NCBI GenBank assembly: GCA_036940085.1
Contig: JALLBK010000133.1
Span: 1-53,437, forward strand
Source of the DNA: Discostella pseudostelligera
Lineage: Eukaryota > Bacillariophyta > Thalassiosirophyceae > Thalassiosirales > Thalassiosiraceae
Direction: 5' to 3'
DNA length: 53,437 nucleotides
Shown: piece after piece, positions 20,981 through 31,575 of the stretch
Numbering within the stretch: position 1 is the stretch's first letter
Layout of the letters: each line of letters starts with the position of its first letter
Program-made: the position numbers and the translations under genes
The notes under the pieces: model-generated
Told to the model about the DNA's origin: nothing
Seen by the model: only the letters and a program-made list of their open reading frames with translations
Database searches by the model: none

Positions 20981-23900
20981 TCATTCATGGGTTTGCATGG
21001 GCACAGAGGCACTACTTTGCCCGTGAAGTCGTTCCCAAACTGCCTCAAAGAATTGTTTTTGTGACCCTTTCGGAAGTGTGTGCTTCAGCAATAGGTGGGC
21101 ATCCTTCTTATCCTTCAGCGCGTTTTTGATCTCTCGTGGACATGCACTGCATGCCATTAGATGATTGGGTATGTGTGCATAGTTGCCTTTTATATTAGCA
21201 CTTTGGTTAGTCGTCGTGATGCTGAAGGAGATGCAAAATACATTTGTTTGATAATTTCTTACCGGCCAAAATTTCTGCTGTGCGATAAAAGAATCGACGA
21301 GCGTTTGGCTGACCGGCGCAATGAATACACTCAAGACCTGGAAATCCGAAGTCAAATACACTCCTGGAACCATTTCCCGAATTGTCGAGGTTGCAAGGCC
21401 GAATCTGCTGCATTGTGAAGTAGGTAAAGTCGGTCACCAATCTAGCATCATCAGCTGTGACGAGACTCATGTTTGGATTGACCGCTTTGTATTCAATTTT
21501 GGCAGGAGCAGCTCTGACGGGCTTCTTCTTGGAAGCATCCAGTAACCGCTGCCACACTCGCTGCATGCACATTTCATGTGCATCGATGTGCTCTCCTCCG
21601 ATGTCTCCTTTCAGCTGCTGGAGTTGGCTATCATGAGTAGCTTGGTAACTCGAAATCTGTGACTTGACAGTTGAGGGGCACAATTTGCAAAGCGTCAGAT
21701 GATTTGAAATGGTGAGCAACAATCCCCCTAGATGCTCCGAAGAGGTTGTGAAGAACTTTCTACCGTTGGGTGTAGTCATGCAATGGCGACACACCAGGCC
21801 TGGAAATCCTATTTCACGCGAATCCTCGTGGTTTTCCTTGGGCGTTGCATTCTGCTTCGACGACGTGTACGGCTCCACTTGCAGTAGGGTGAAATAGGCC
21901 AGGTCGGATGTTGAAGTCCTATCGAAATTTTTGACCAGTGAGGTGGATATTGTTTCCGTATTCAAAAGGAGTGGATTTAGCTGCACGTCCTTGTTTGAGA
22001 AGGAAGGAGGAATGAGACTAGCCTCATCGTCTGAATCTTCATCGTCTGTCAACGGAGTGCCATGCAGCCTTTCCCAAACACGGTCAATGAAAATCTTGTG
22101 ATACCCAGGCTTGAGATGAGACTTTTGTCTGTTTCGGGCGAGCTTTAATTCTTCCAGTCGCAACTTTACTTCCGTTCGACATGAATTGCATTCTGCCAAA
22201 TGAGATGGAATGTGTGAAAAACTGTTGCGCAAATGGTCAGCAGAGGTATAGAAGAATCGTCTTTCGTTGGGTTGTCCTGTTCGAAGAAATGGCGCGCGTC
22301 AGTGGTGTCGTGATTGCCGATATGAGCAATGGGAAATAAATCAGGCAAAGCCTACCTGCACAGTGGCAACAAGCCAATCCTGCAAATCCAACGGGACACG
22401 TGCCCCTACTTCCTCCCGCCTTGGTGAGATAGCACTTCTTCAGCTGCATCACTGTGAAATAAGCGAATTCAGTTGTGTACTGCTGATCATCCTGAAAGCA
22501 CAATTTGCCGTCGTCAACACCAGCTTTCACTGAAATATTATCCAACTTATTCAGGCGCTGAGACTGGTTGCTGCTCCACTTGACCTTAATGGTGGGAATG
22601 CCTTCGCCATAGTAGGGTTCGATTGAAGCAGAATGTGGAATCGCCAGCGGCTTAGCACCAGTGCAATTTCTAAGGTGTTGTTCAATTTTTCCCGCGGGGG
22701 GCTCTTCCACGCTGAAAAGAACAGATCCTTTTGCCCTGAAATCGAACGGGATCGATCGACAAACACTACACTCCCAGAAATGTTCTGTGTCGCTCGGCAC
22801 AAAGGGACGAGTTTCAATATTGACGGAAGTCTTCATGCTAGCCAATACAGACGCAATGGAATCGCTATCAGCAACATCATTTGACTGAACAAGGGAGCTT
22901 GAGGAGTCGAGGGACGTAGTGGTCGCGTTCCTCTGGTAGATTTTATCAGCCGCATCGGCGCTAGGCGCTGTTCCCTCTATCCAGGAAATACCAGAGGTTT
23001 CATCATCGACGATACCATACTGTTTCGCAAGATTTTTACAATAGGCATCGAGGCCGACTCTTCCGTTTGTCCGGGTCTGTAGCCCAGATATTTTCTTCGT
23101 CTCCATCATTTGCTGGACTGTTTCGGGTTGAATGAATGGGCATTTTCCCCAGCCAAAGTGTCTTGCGCCAATTGTCCCAAGACCAGATGAGATGGATCCG
23201 ATAGTACTTGGGAAAAATGTCGCAGCGGTGACGTGTTGTGGGTGATCCTTACAATGAATGCAGCGAAGACCCACTCTGTTATCTGACGATGGATAGTAGA
23301 ATTCAATGTTTCGGATGAGTAGATTATTGTAGTCGGACAAAATGGGACTTGATTCGCCGTGCGGAACGAGGTTGATAGTTGGGTGTCTTTTTGCCGGAAG
23401 TTTAGAGTCAGCGAAGTCCTCTCCGCTTTCTTGCTGTATTGGCTGACAATACGCTAGGCTGGTTAGAACATCCGCGGCTTCGGTCATTTGAGCCTTGAGG
23501 TCTTCGTCCTCCGATTTCTGCTTGGCATCATGGAAAATGTTGCATTGAGTTTCATGATTTTCGGCTTCTTCAAACGTTGCGAACGAACAGGATTTACATA
23601 CATCGCATATCCATCCTTCGGTCATTTGCTCATCGAGTTGTTCGTCCCCCAATTTCTGCTTGGCATCATGAAGAATTTTGCACTGAGTCTCATGAATTTC
23701 GGCTTCTTCAAGTGTTGCGAATGAGCAGGATTTACATACGTCGCATGTCCACCCTTCGGAAATTCGCGCCTTGAGTTCGTTGTCGTCCAAATTTGTTTTG
23801 GCATCATGGAGAATTTTGCATTGAGTCTCATGATTTTCGGCTTCTTCAAATGTTGCGAAGGAATAGGATTTACATACGTCGCAAGTCCACCTTTCGACCA

Positions 23901-24375
23901 AAATTTCTGGATGTAGATTTTGGAGTCCGCTCTCTATTTTCATTGGAAAAGGAACATGTTGCGGTTGCTGGATCGATGCTGCATCTGAATGAATTTTCAA
24001 ATCAAATCCAGGCGCTGAGCCTTCTCGGAGAATCATGGTAGATACCTGGCCACCTGCTCCAATAACCCCTGTTTGATGCTTTGAAACGATTTCCACCGGA
24101 ACTTGCGGTGGCAATGCATCTGGTGCTCCTTGCTTTGAATTCACAAGCGAGTTTGATGTGGTGACACTTACTTCGCTCAGAAGAGTGGCGAGAAATTCAT
24201 CATCTTCCTCCGTTGTGACGGTTCTGTGAATCGCACTCGATTTCTTCTTCTGAAATAGATCGTCCCAATCATCCGCAACTCTCGATCTCTTTTTGCATTC
24301 ATTCGTCACGTCATCGTCAGCATCTTGCATCGGTGATGCGTCGTCTGAGAGCCTGCTGTTACCGTCGAACTCCAT
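20981..24375 (-). CDS. Multi-repeat Cys/His (zinc-binding-like) protein, diatom family
   Basis: Three exons: 22356-24375, 21263-22276 and 20981-21186 (1079 aa). Three near-identical short modules of about 45-70 residues occur first (WTCDVCKS, FATFEEAE, HETQCKI), each a CxxC...HxxxxC zinc-finger-like unit. Three copies of a roughly 120-residue module follow. Each contains YFTxxQ, then GFPGLxCxHC, PNxRRFF, a histidine-rich HIPxHL, a CxxCxxE pair and a closing VWxRLH. A fourth, degenerate copy with CIHC precedes them. The paired Cys/His spacing suggests one zinc site per module. I recall similar modules in diatom proteins of unknown function. Nuclear localisation is suggested only by KKRSR-type basic patches. 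Start is the first ATG (24375); the frame is open to a GTG before it. Confidence 0.78.
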
Positions 24376-24547
24376 GGTAGATTTCACCTTGCAATCAAAT
24401 CAAAATCGCGAGGAAGAGTTGCTGAAGTTGGATTCATTGGCCTCGAGTTTTCAAGAGAGAGCTTTTAAAGTTTCAAATTTCGGATTACAGCTCTCGCGTT
24501 CATTTTCATTTTCATTTTGCTTCAATGATTGGAGTTGGAGACTTCAT

Positions 24548-24850
24548 ATGAACGGCACCGAGACATCCGCTGCAACAGCAGCAGCACGGACGAAGACAAA
24601 GCGTCGCAGTGTCAATCAGCCGCCAACAAAGGTTCATCACCTACATGATCAGGTTGCGAGTAGGCTAATCCGCAATGCAGAGAAGGCGCTGACGAAAGTT
24701 GCGACGGTCACCCAGCCACCGCCCGGAGTTGACATGGGTGAAGCATTGACGACTTCAATGATGATTACTATTACAAAAGTTCCGCGCACAAATGCGAGCG
24801 ATTCAACCGCTGATGGAGTCGCCACAAGCAAAAATCACTCTTCCTGGTAG
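24548..24850 (+). CDS. Hypothetical short basic protein
   Basis: A 100-codon open frame from ATG, divergent from the repeat Cys/His gene. The protein is Ala/Thr-rich with basic patches (ARTKTKRRSVN) and no recognised domain. Just downstream (about 24900-24990) is another short protein-like stretch reading VDATKNTPASPVVDDEN up to a TAA, but no clean donor/acceptor pair links the two. It may be a real small gene, a fragment, or chance. Confidence 0.3.
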   Translation: MNGTETSAATAAARTKTKRRSVNQPPTKVHHLHDQVASRLIRNAEKALTKVATVTQPPPGVDMGEALTTSMMITITKVPRTNASDSTADGVATSKNHSSW

Positions 24851-25122
24851 AGATTAAGAAAGGAAGTTATTTTGGCATTACAGATATAACGTGCAAAGAT
24901 TGTAGACGCCACCAAAAATACACCAGCCTCTCCAGTTGTGGATGACGAGAATACAGAGGAAGAAACACCACGAAAAGAAGGAATGTAAGCATCTCCTATG
25001 GCGAATCCTGTGCTTGGACAGGGACACGAGGACCCGATGATAAATTACACTCGATTCATGACAACTTTACGGCTACTAATACACTCCTAACCTCCAGAAC
25101 CAACGATGTCGATGTATCTAAA
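24851..25122. other. Intergenic region with possible orphan exon
   Basis: About 270 bp between the short basic ORF and the DUF6824 gene's stop. It contains the acidic protein-like stretch around 24900-24990 mentioned above and otherwise nothing recognisable. Confidence 0.35.
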
Positions 25123-26525
25123 TCAATCCCATTTCTCCTCGCGTAGGACTGTGATGTACATAAAGTAAGGTTATGATCGAATCTTGACAAAATACTGTTC
25201 AACATCATGAGAAGCCCCTTACCTTGAGAAGCTTTCTTTCTAGCATTCCTATCGTTCATTTCATACCAAAGTTTGTCGGCACCCAATTCTAGAAACCGAC
25301 CCCCATACTCGTCGACCCGTTTAATCAACTCCCACGTCAGTAGAAACTTGTCGTCGCGGCTCGTCCCTTCGTCGCGATAAATGGCTCTCAACTTCCTCGC
25401 TTCCTCTCGAAATCGAAGGTTTCCCTCGTGGCGATTGGTCAATCCTCCCCGACCACGCAGTATATCCAAGCTTCTTGGAACAGCAATTCCAGTTGCGGAG
25501 GGTCTCTTGTTACGTCCCTTGCTAGCGTTTAAGTAAAACAATGATCGTTTTGACTTCACCTTTCCACGATTTTTATCTTCATCTTCATTTTTTACATCTT
25601 CAGCTTTAACGACAGCACCTTTGACGCCGACGTTGGGTGGAAGAACAGGAGTCTGATCGATCGCCATGTAAGTCACTTCGTCCGGCATTCTAACTAGAGT
25701 CGGTACTTTATCAGTCATCCGGAAAGGAATAGGCGACAGCTTTTTGCTACTTTCACTCATTGGAGAGGACAACTGTACAGCCTCATAATGATGATTCGGC
25801 GCTTGTGAAGGGTACGAATGTTTGGCACGTGCGTGTCTGCGAGACGACTTGATAGGTGATATCGTCCAAGTCCTGCTATCACCATCAGGCGTCAACGATG
25901 TGTGTCGTTTGCTGCCGGCAACGTTGAAGTAATCCATGTGTCCGTTTGCATCTCTCCACCGCTGACTGGAACAAGACCAATGCTTTGAGTTCACCCAATG
26001 ACCAGGGAGCTGCTGAGATTGAGTTGAGTTGGGTATCATAGAGATCGCGTCCGGTAGGTAAAGATTACTTGCAAATTCATCTGTTTGCCCGGACAAAGGT
26101 GTTGTCAAATCATTCTTCTCAACTGTAGAAGACTTCTGAGTGCAGGCATCAGGCACGAGAGGAGGAAGGGGCGGTTGCGTCGCGCTACCATCACTCATCG
26201 GTGGAGATAGAGTTAGTGCTTCGTAATGAAAATTCAGATCCTGAGTAGGAAAAGCATGGTTCATCGCTTTGGGGTGCCTGATGGAAGTCTTGAGTGGAGA
26301 TATGGACCAAGTTCTATCAGGCGTACGCGCAGTACTGGTGCAATCTTCATGAAAGTTGGCAGCGACAAAACAATTCATTCCGCCGTTGTTTTTGGCCAAG
26401 CAATCGTTGCCAAAGGTGTAGGTCACATTCATGAGCGCAGCATTTCCTTGAATTCTATTGCCGATCCGAGACCCATGTTCATTCGGGCGATTGGCAGACA
26501 GATTTGTTTCATTGGAGGAGGCCAT
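25123..26525 (-). CDS. DUF6824-domain protein
   Basis: Two exons: 25223-26525 and a 26-nt terminal exon 25123-25148 (442 aa). The C-terminal domain opens DILRGRGGLTNRHEGN and continues RFREEARKL, GGRFLELG and WYEMNDRNARKKASQ, then crosses the intron to VLREEKWD and stops. This is the DUF6824 signature, greatly expanded in diatoms, of unknown function and often considered DNA- or chromatin-related. If the intron is retained the frame instead runs to about 25056. The N-terminal half contains an internal duplication: RTWSISPLKTSIRH...HYEALTLSPPMS and RTWTISPIKSSRRH...HYEAVQLSSPMS. A basic KSKRS patch precedes the domain. It lies about 470 bp downstream of the SNM1A gene on the same strand. Confidence 0.8.
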
Positions 26526-26998
26526 GGTCGAGAATATTGTGTCGACACCAACGTCGGTGAGCTGCAAAAGGCTGCAATCCACTGGTCCATGAGGCCATGT
26601 CAAACTTGTAGAATTTGATGACACAACGGCTAATCGGTAGAACGCGACGCCGCACGAAAATCGGCTCATGTGCTTTGCCACTCATGGGGGCGTTTGAATT
26701 CAATTGTGTTTGAGAGAGAAGAATGTCTGAATTGTCCAACTTTCGATACACAGTGACCTGATACACATGACCCAGTTCCAGAAGAGCAAAAGTGAAAAGG
26801 AAGTAGCACCAACCCCGTTGTTGCAGTGCTTGTACGGCATTTTGCGAAATTCGTCGTTGGAGTGGGCGAACTCTGTACAATGGTTTCATGTGCTCATCTT
26901 TGGTGCTGTTTAAACATATTCCCATTGCAGTAGCACTCGAAGATAAAGCCGGCAATCCAAATCAGTCTAATGTTACGAATGTTGAATGTTCGAGGACT
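26526..26998. other. Intergenic region between same-strand genes
   Basis: About 470 bp separating the SNM1A stop from the DUF6824 start, both minus strand. A 148-codon frame overlaps the DUF6824 start in another phase but begins without a supported ATG context and has no recognisable domain. I regard the stretch as 3' UTR plus promoter. Confidence 0.5.
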
Positions 26999-29900
26999 CT
27001 ACTTCCTGGTACTCATTCCCTTTTGCGCATTTAAGAGTAACTCAACAAGCTCCCGACTTTTACATACAGACACAGTGGGCGTGATTTTGTTTGGCTTCAG
27101 ACAATCCAGACAATCAACAAGTTCCTGTTGAGTGCACATTTGATCATAGAACGTCAGTTAAAGTTGACCAATCGGACAACGAATAGTGTCATTCACTCAC
27201 AGGGAAAGAAGAATGCTCGCTGTACGGTATACCATGAATACTATATCTCCCATTTGTTTTGCTTGTAATGAGGTTTTTGGCTGATGTTGAAGGAACAAGC
27301 GTAGTTTGTCCTTTTACTTGGGCTTTGTAAGTCCAACCTGTATTTGTATGGCAATGTGCTGATTTGGTTAGCGAAATTTGATCGCAAATCAGTTGTCTGT
27401 GTGAAATGATGGCTGTGCTTGTACTCACCCGTGGGCCGGAACCCAACAACCCGTCCGTATGGCGAAGCAAATAATAGTTTGTTCTTATTTGCCTCCTCCA
27501 AGTAATCCGGCATTTGCTTGAAATTCACAGATCCTAGAGGAACTACCCAAAGGTTGGTATCCGACTTGTTCGTCGTGAATAATTCCATACGTTCATTCGG
27601 CCACTCGAACGATGAGAGTATCTGATACCGACGGCTATCGACGTACACCTTCTTTTTCAGGTGTTCTGCCACAGACATGTAAATCTTTTCCTTCCCTATC
27701 GTGTAGCTTCCAAACAAGAACAATGTCTTCATCGTCGTGTCCTTGTTAGACACAAGCACTTCCTTTCCTGCCACCTCAATTGCTGCGCTGATTGCCTCAT
27801 CTTGCGTTGGAAGTGTGTATTTTGTATCACAATAAGTCGTATCTAAAAATATCTCATCCAGGCGTGAACTTCCGTTCGAGAACGCAAGGAGCTGTGGTAC
27901 TTGCATCATGAGTTGTCGATTGAATCGAAAGTCCCCAACATGTAGGACCTTTTTGTTGCCAATCTCAAAAAGAAACATCACCGCTCCTGGACAATGATTC
28001 GCATCGAACAAGGTTACAATTATTGATTTGCCCTTGCTCGCAATAGCAGTGGGCGTATTCAGAGGGATAGGGTGTAAGTATTTCTTCTCAACGCGAAGCT
28101 GCTGGTGAACTAAATTTGCAGTTGGTAGTGAACAATAGATTGTCCCGTCACTCCAATTCTTTGCTATTCCTCCATAGTGCTGATAAGGAATGAAACCCGT
28201 TAGTCTCGATTCAAAACGCATCAAACACACGATAGCAGGCACGCAACTTACATCGCTATGGAAATGAGTCAAAAAATAGTTCTCCGACAAAGTTCTCGTC
28301 GCGAACTGAAAGCCATCGCAAATAAAGTCAGTACCAGGAATGCGTTTGTAACTTGGGCAGCTGCCATTCCTTCGATTGTTCGATCCCCAGCGAATGTTTG
28401 GATTGGACTCTTTCGCAATTTTGGGGGGCGTTGCGAGCGCTGCCTTTATGGATGCTTCACTTTTAGCAACCTGACGAGCACCGGCCATCAATACCGATGT
28501 TAAACATTTGACTGGTGCCTTGAAAAAATCTTTCAGCACCGTTTGCTTTGGTTGAGAGCTGAACGTTGATTTATTCAGCTTGAGATCCGACTCAGCATCA
28601 TTGTGCCATTGACCATTGTTGTATGGATTGGCCGCATCACTCTCAGTGTTTTTACTTGACACTGCTTCGTTGTTGTTATCATCGCTTCTCTCAAACTGAT
28701 CTACCAAATCCTCAAGATTACTCCTAGCCGAACAACCACCGAATGCCAAGTCATTGTTTTTAGCGGAACATCGTTTCATGTGTGCCACCCTCCCTCGCAA
28801 ACCAGTCTTAAGACGAGATAGATCCGATCCACAGATGTAACATACATCCTTCTTTGGAGAGGGTAGTAGTTGCATCGTGGTGGGGTGGAGTTTCGAATCG
28901 CCATCAGACGCATTGTCCTCCGATGATGCACAGTTATCATGCATGATGTTGTCCGCACCGTGCTGCTCGCAGTTAATTGGGCCCACTCCAAGAGACCCCA
29001 CGAACTCGTCTCCATGAAAATCGTTCGTTGCTTTTGCTACTTCACAACTTGCATTGTATTCCGATTTGCCAAGTGTAGCTGCGGTTTCCACCTCCGAATT
29101 TGCCATTGCATAGAAAGCATCATCGTAGGTTCCATAGTCAAATTTCGGAACATTGCTCGGTGACGTGCCCAACCAAACAATATCTGAATCATCATCGTCA
29201 TTCTCATCGTCTCGAGGATTTGTTGTGTCGTCCACCCCCACCATCACTTCTTCCCCTATTTCCTGCTGGATATTATGATTCCTTTCATAAGTTGAGCCGA
29301 CGATTGAAACTACATTAGATGTTCCATCGATACCAGAATGCATAATATTTGCATCTCCCCACGATGGATGATCCTTTTCTTCGACCCTTTGTTTCTTTGC
29401 GACATGGACTTCCCCTTCTTGCATTTCAGTTTCGTCGTGATTATTTTTTGCATGGCAGGGGGATCGAGGATGATTGCCACTATCCGATGCATCACATTCA
29501 TTATTACTTTGTGTAGGAAGTGGAAGTGGAAAGTCGGTGTTGCTATTGATGCATCCATCCGCACTGGTGACCAATATGGTTGAAAGTCGTCGCTTCTTTG
29601 TCGCTTCAGGAGCAATTTCCATTGGAGTATCGATTCTTTCGTCGTCATTTGGGTTTTCTGCATCATTAACATGCTCAAAGTGACTGAAACTATCATTTAA
29701 TTCATCGTCACCGACGTCTATCTTCTTGGATGAGTCGACTGCGAAATCGCATGGGCTGTTTGCATCGTACGCATTCTGCTGTTGTGTCGTTGTCGTTGGC
29801 CGAATTCTCTTCCCGCCATAGGTTAACGCAGGTGGCTTGGCCTCATTAATTTTTGGCCGACATTCGAGACAAAGAACGGATCCTAATGAATATTCGGACG

Positions 29901-30075
29901 TAGAGTTTGGGCAGATACCGAGATGAAGAATTAAACAGGGCGTATGAGATGTGAGCTCACACAAGTGTGGCAGGCGGCAGCAGCAGCAGGTCAGAATGCA
30001 ACAAATGGAAGACATACCCCTCAATGTCACGAATCGCGATTGACATGCCTGGCAGCCTACAATGCGACGAATCAT
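26999..30075 (-). CDS. SNM1A/Pso2-type DNA cross-link repair nuclease
   Basis: Four exons: 28252-30075, 27429-28179, 27201-27337 and 26999-27124 (945 aa). A UBZ4-type zinc finger (CYICGSDL...AHMKRC) lies near 28770-28850. The metallo-beta-lactamase/beta-CASP nuclease follows, with FLTHFHSD split by the first intron from HYGG. After that come DANHCPGAVMF, HVGDFRFN, LDTTYCD and the late IPYSEHSSFP. UBZ4 plus this nuclease is the architecture of SNM1A (DCLRE1A), a 5' exonuclease that unhooks interstrand cross-links. The first intron is 72 nt and has no stop, so retention would insert 24 residues inside the active site. The start at 30075 is the first ATG; the N-terminus also has Cys pairs of unknown meaning. 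It is head-to-head with GEP4. Confidence 0.88.
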
Positions 30076-30503
30076 ATTATCATATTCCAATGTGTGCTGA
30101 AGTTCTCACAATCAGAGGAGGCTGTCCATAATATTGTCGTATGGTACTTAGGCACCCATTGCCATTGTCATTCAATTCTTCATCGGTGCTGTGGCGGTTT
30201 TCGCGCGGACGTCTCTTGTTGTTGTTGCAGCTGAAGATTGCTGAACTGCCACGTGTAAAGGATGGAATTATGGCGGGAAGCGAAGCCTTCTTCATCTGCC
30301 GAAAAATGTACTGATTCCTACGCGAAGGTTCTATTTCATTTTAAAATTCGATCATTCAATTTTAAATTCCTCCTTACGGCATTGTCTTCTCCGGCGTTCG
30401 TTCGTCCACCCGCCCACCGACCAACACCAACACCTACGTACCAACACCAACTCCAACCAACTCCCAAACTAATACGACGATCTATCGGCGATCACCAATC
30501 ACC
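30076..30503. promoter_or_regulatory. Divergent promoter with one E2F-like site
   Basis: About 430 bp between the SNM1A gene (-) and the GEP4 gene (+). It contains ATGGCGGGAAG at 30270-30280. The distal part before the GEP4 ATG is rich in CCAAC/CACC repeats. A DNA-repair gene is a sensible E2F target in other eukaryotes; here that is inference. Confidence 0.4.
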
Positions 30504-31455
30504 ATGGTCCAATCCGTCAACTTCAAGGCCCTCACCACACTCGCCTCCGTGGTACGACGCCCATATTTGGCATCCCCACATGTATTTGTGCCCACTGTGT
30601 CGGGTAAGTCGTTTGTTTAGTGCGTAGTGATTTGTCGGGAGAGAAGTTGGGGCCTGTGCGGTTGACGCTCGTTGAGGTGGAACCCCCGCGCTGGGATAAC
30701 ATTTGAATGATGCCGATCGGACGGACATCACCATTTCATCTTATTTCCACTATTCTCTAACATACCCTCTCCTTCAAATTGTCTTCTTCGTTGCACATCC
30801 ATCCAAACTCTGACAATTGTTCATTGCCAATGCCGCACAAGATGTGAGCTATCAAGCCCTACGCGACCACTGCGGCATCAAGGCCGTCATCTTCGACAAG
30901 GACAACACTCTCACGGCACCGTATGAAAATTCTCTCCATCCACGTGCTCAATCCGGATTAGCCTCGGCAATACAAATATTTGGTCATGACAATGTCGCTG
31001 TACTCTCCAATTCCGCCGGTACTGACGATGATCCCAATTTCGAAGATGGGGCCAAAATTGAAAAATCATTGGGTATTCCAGTAATTAAACATCATGAGAA
31101 GAAACCAGGGGGGATAAAAGAGGTGATGCAACATTTTCCAAATGTTGAGGATGCGTCACAATTATGTATGGTGGGGGATAGATTATTAACAGATGTGGTG
31201 TTTGGTAATTTGCATGGAATGTTGACGGTGCATACTTTGCCATTGTGTTCTGGTGAAGAGAATAAGAATGACAATACCGTGGCGAAAGTTATAAGGACGG
31301 TGGAAAATAAGACCATGTATGGCGATTGGTGGGTGGGGAGGAAGATTCGGAGTTATACGATGGAGCATAAAGTCTGGAAGGGGGATGAAGAGTGTCCGTT
31401 AGTGCTGAGGAGGAAGGAGGAGGGGCCACAGTTGGGAGAGGTGGAGAAAGATTGA
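30504..31455 (+). CDS. GEP4: Mitochondrial phosphatidylglycerophosphatase, GEP4 family
   Basis: Two exons: 30504-30603 and 30842-31455 (237 aa). HAD-superfamily phosphatase that dephosphorylates phosphatidylglycerophosphate on the way to phosphatidylglycerol and cardiolipin. Motif I is FDKDNTLT, with the nucleophile and acid Asp. Motif II is VLSNSAGT, the motif III lysine lies around KKPGGI, and motif IV is VGDRLLTDV. The order, the N-terminal basic segment (ALTTLASVVRRPYL, probably a mitochondrial presequence) and the length match yeast Gep4. The intron lies between presequence and catalytic domain; its acceptor is CACAAG. It converges with the FAM184-like gene, 120 bp between stops. Confidence 0.87.
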
Positions 31456-31575
31456 CTTTTTCTATCCTACAAACAATGATTCTACCGGTAAAACGATGTG
31501 GTTATATATGGAGCCATTAATCCTGGGATTTTGATTGAACGATACATCAACCATTGATTTGCATTACTAGCAAAG

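Noticed and set aside
25056..25122. Read-through C-terminus of the DUF6824 gene
   Set aside because: The conserved domain continues correctly only after splicing to the 26-nt exon ending at 25123; the read-through is intronic and 3' UTR sequence.
26509..26955. 148-codon minus-strand frame overlapping the DUF6824 start
   Set aside because: No recognisable domain and it sits across a promoter and start codon in a different phase.
28180..28251. Treating the 24 extra codons in SNM1A as coding
   Set aside because: They split the invariant HxHxDH motif and are flanked by GTAAGT and CAG, so they are intronic in the main form.
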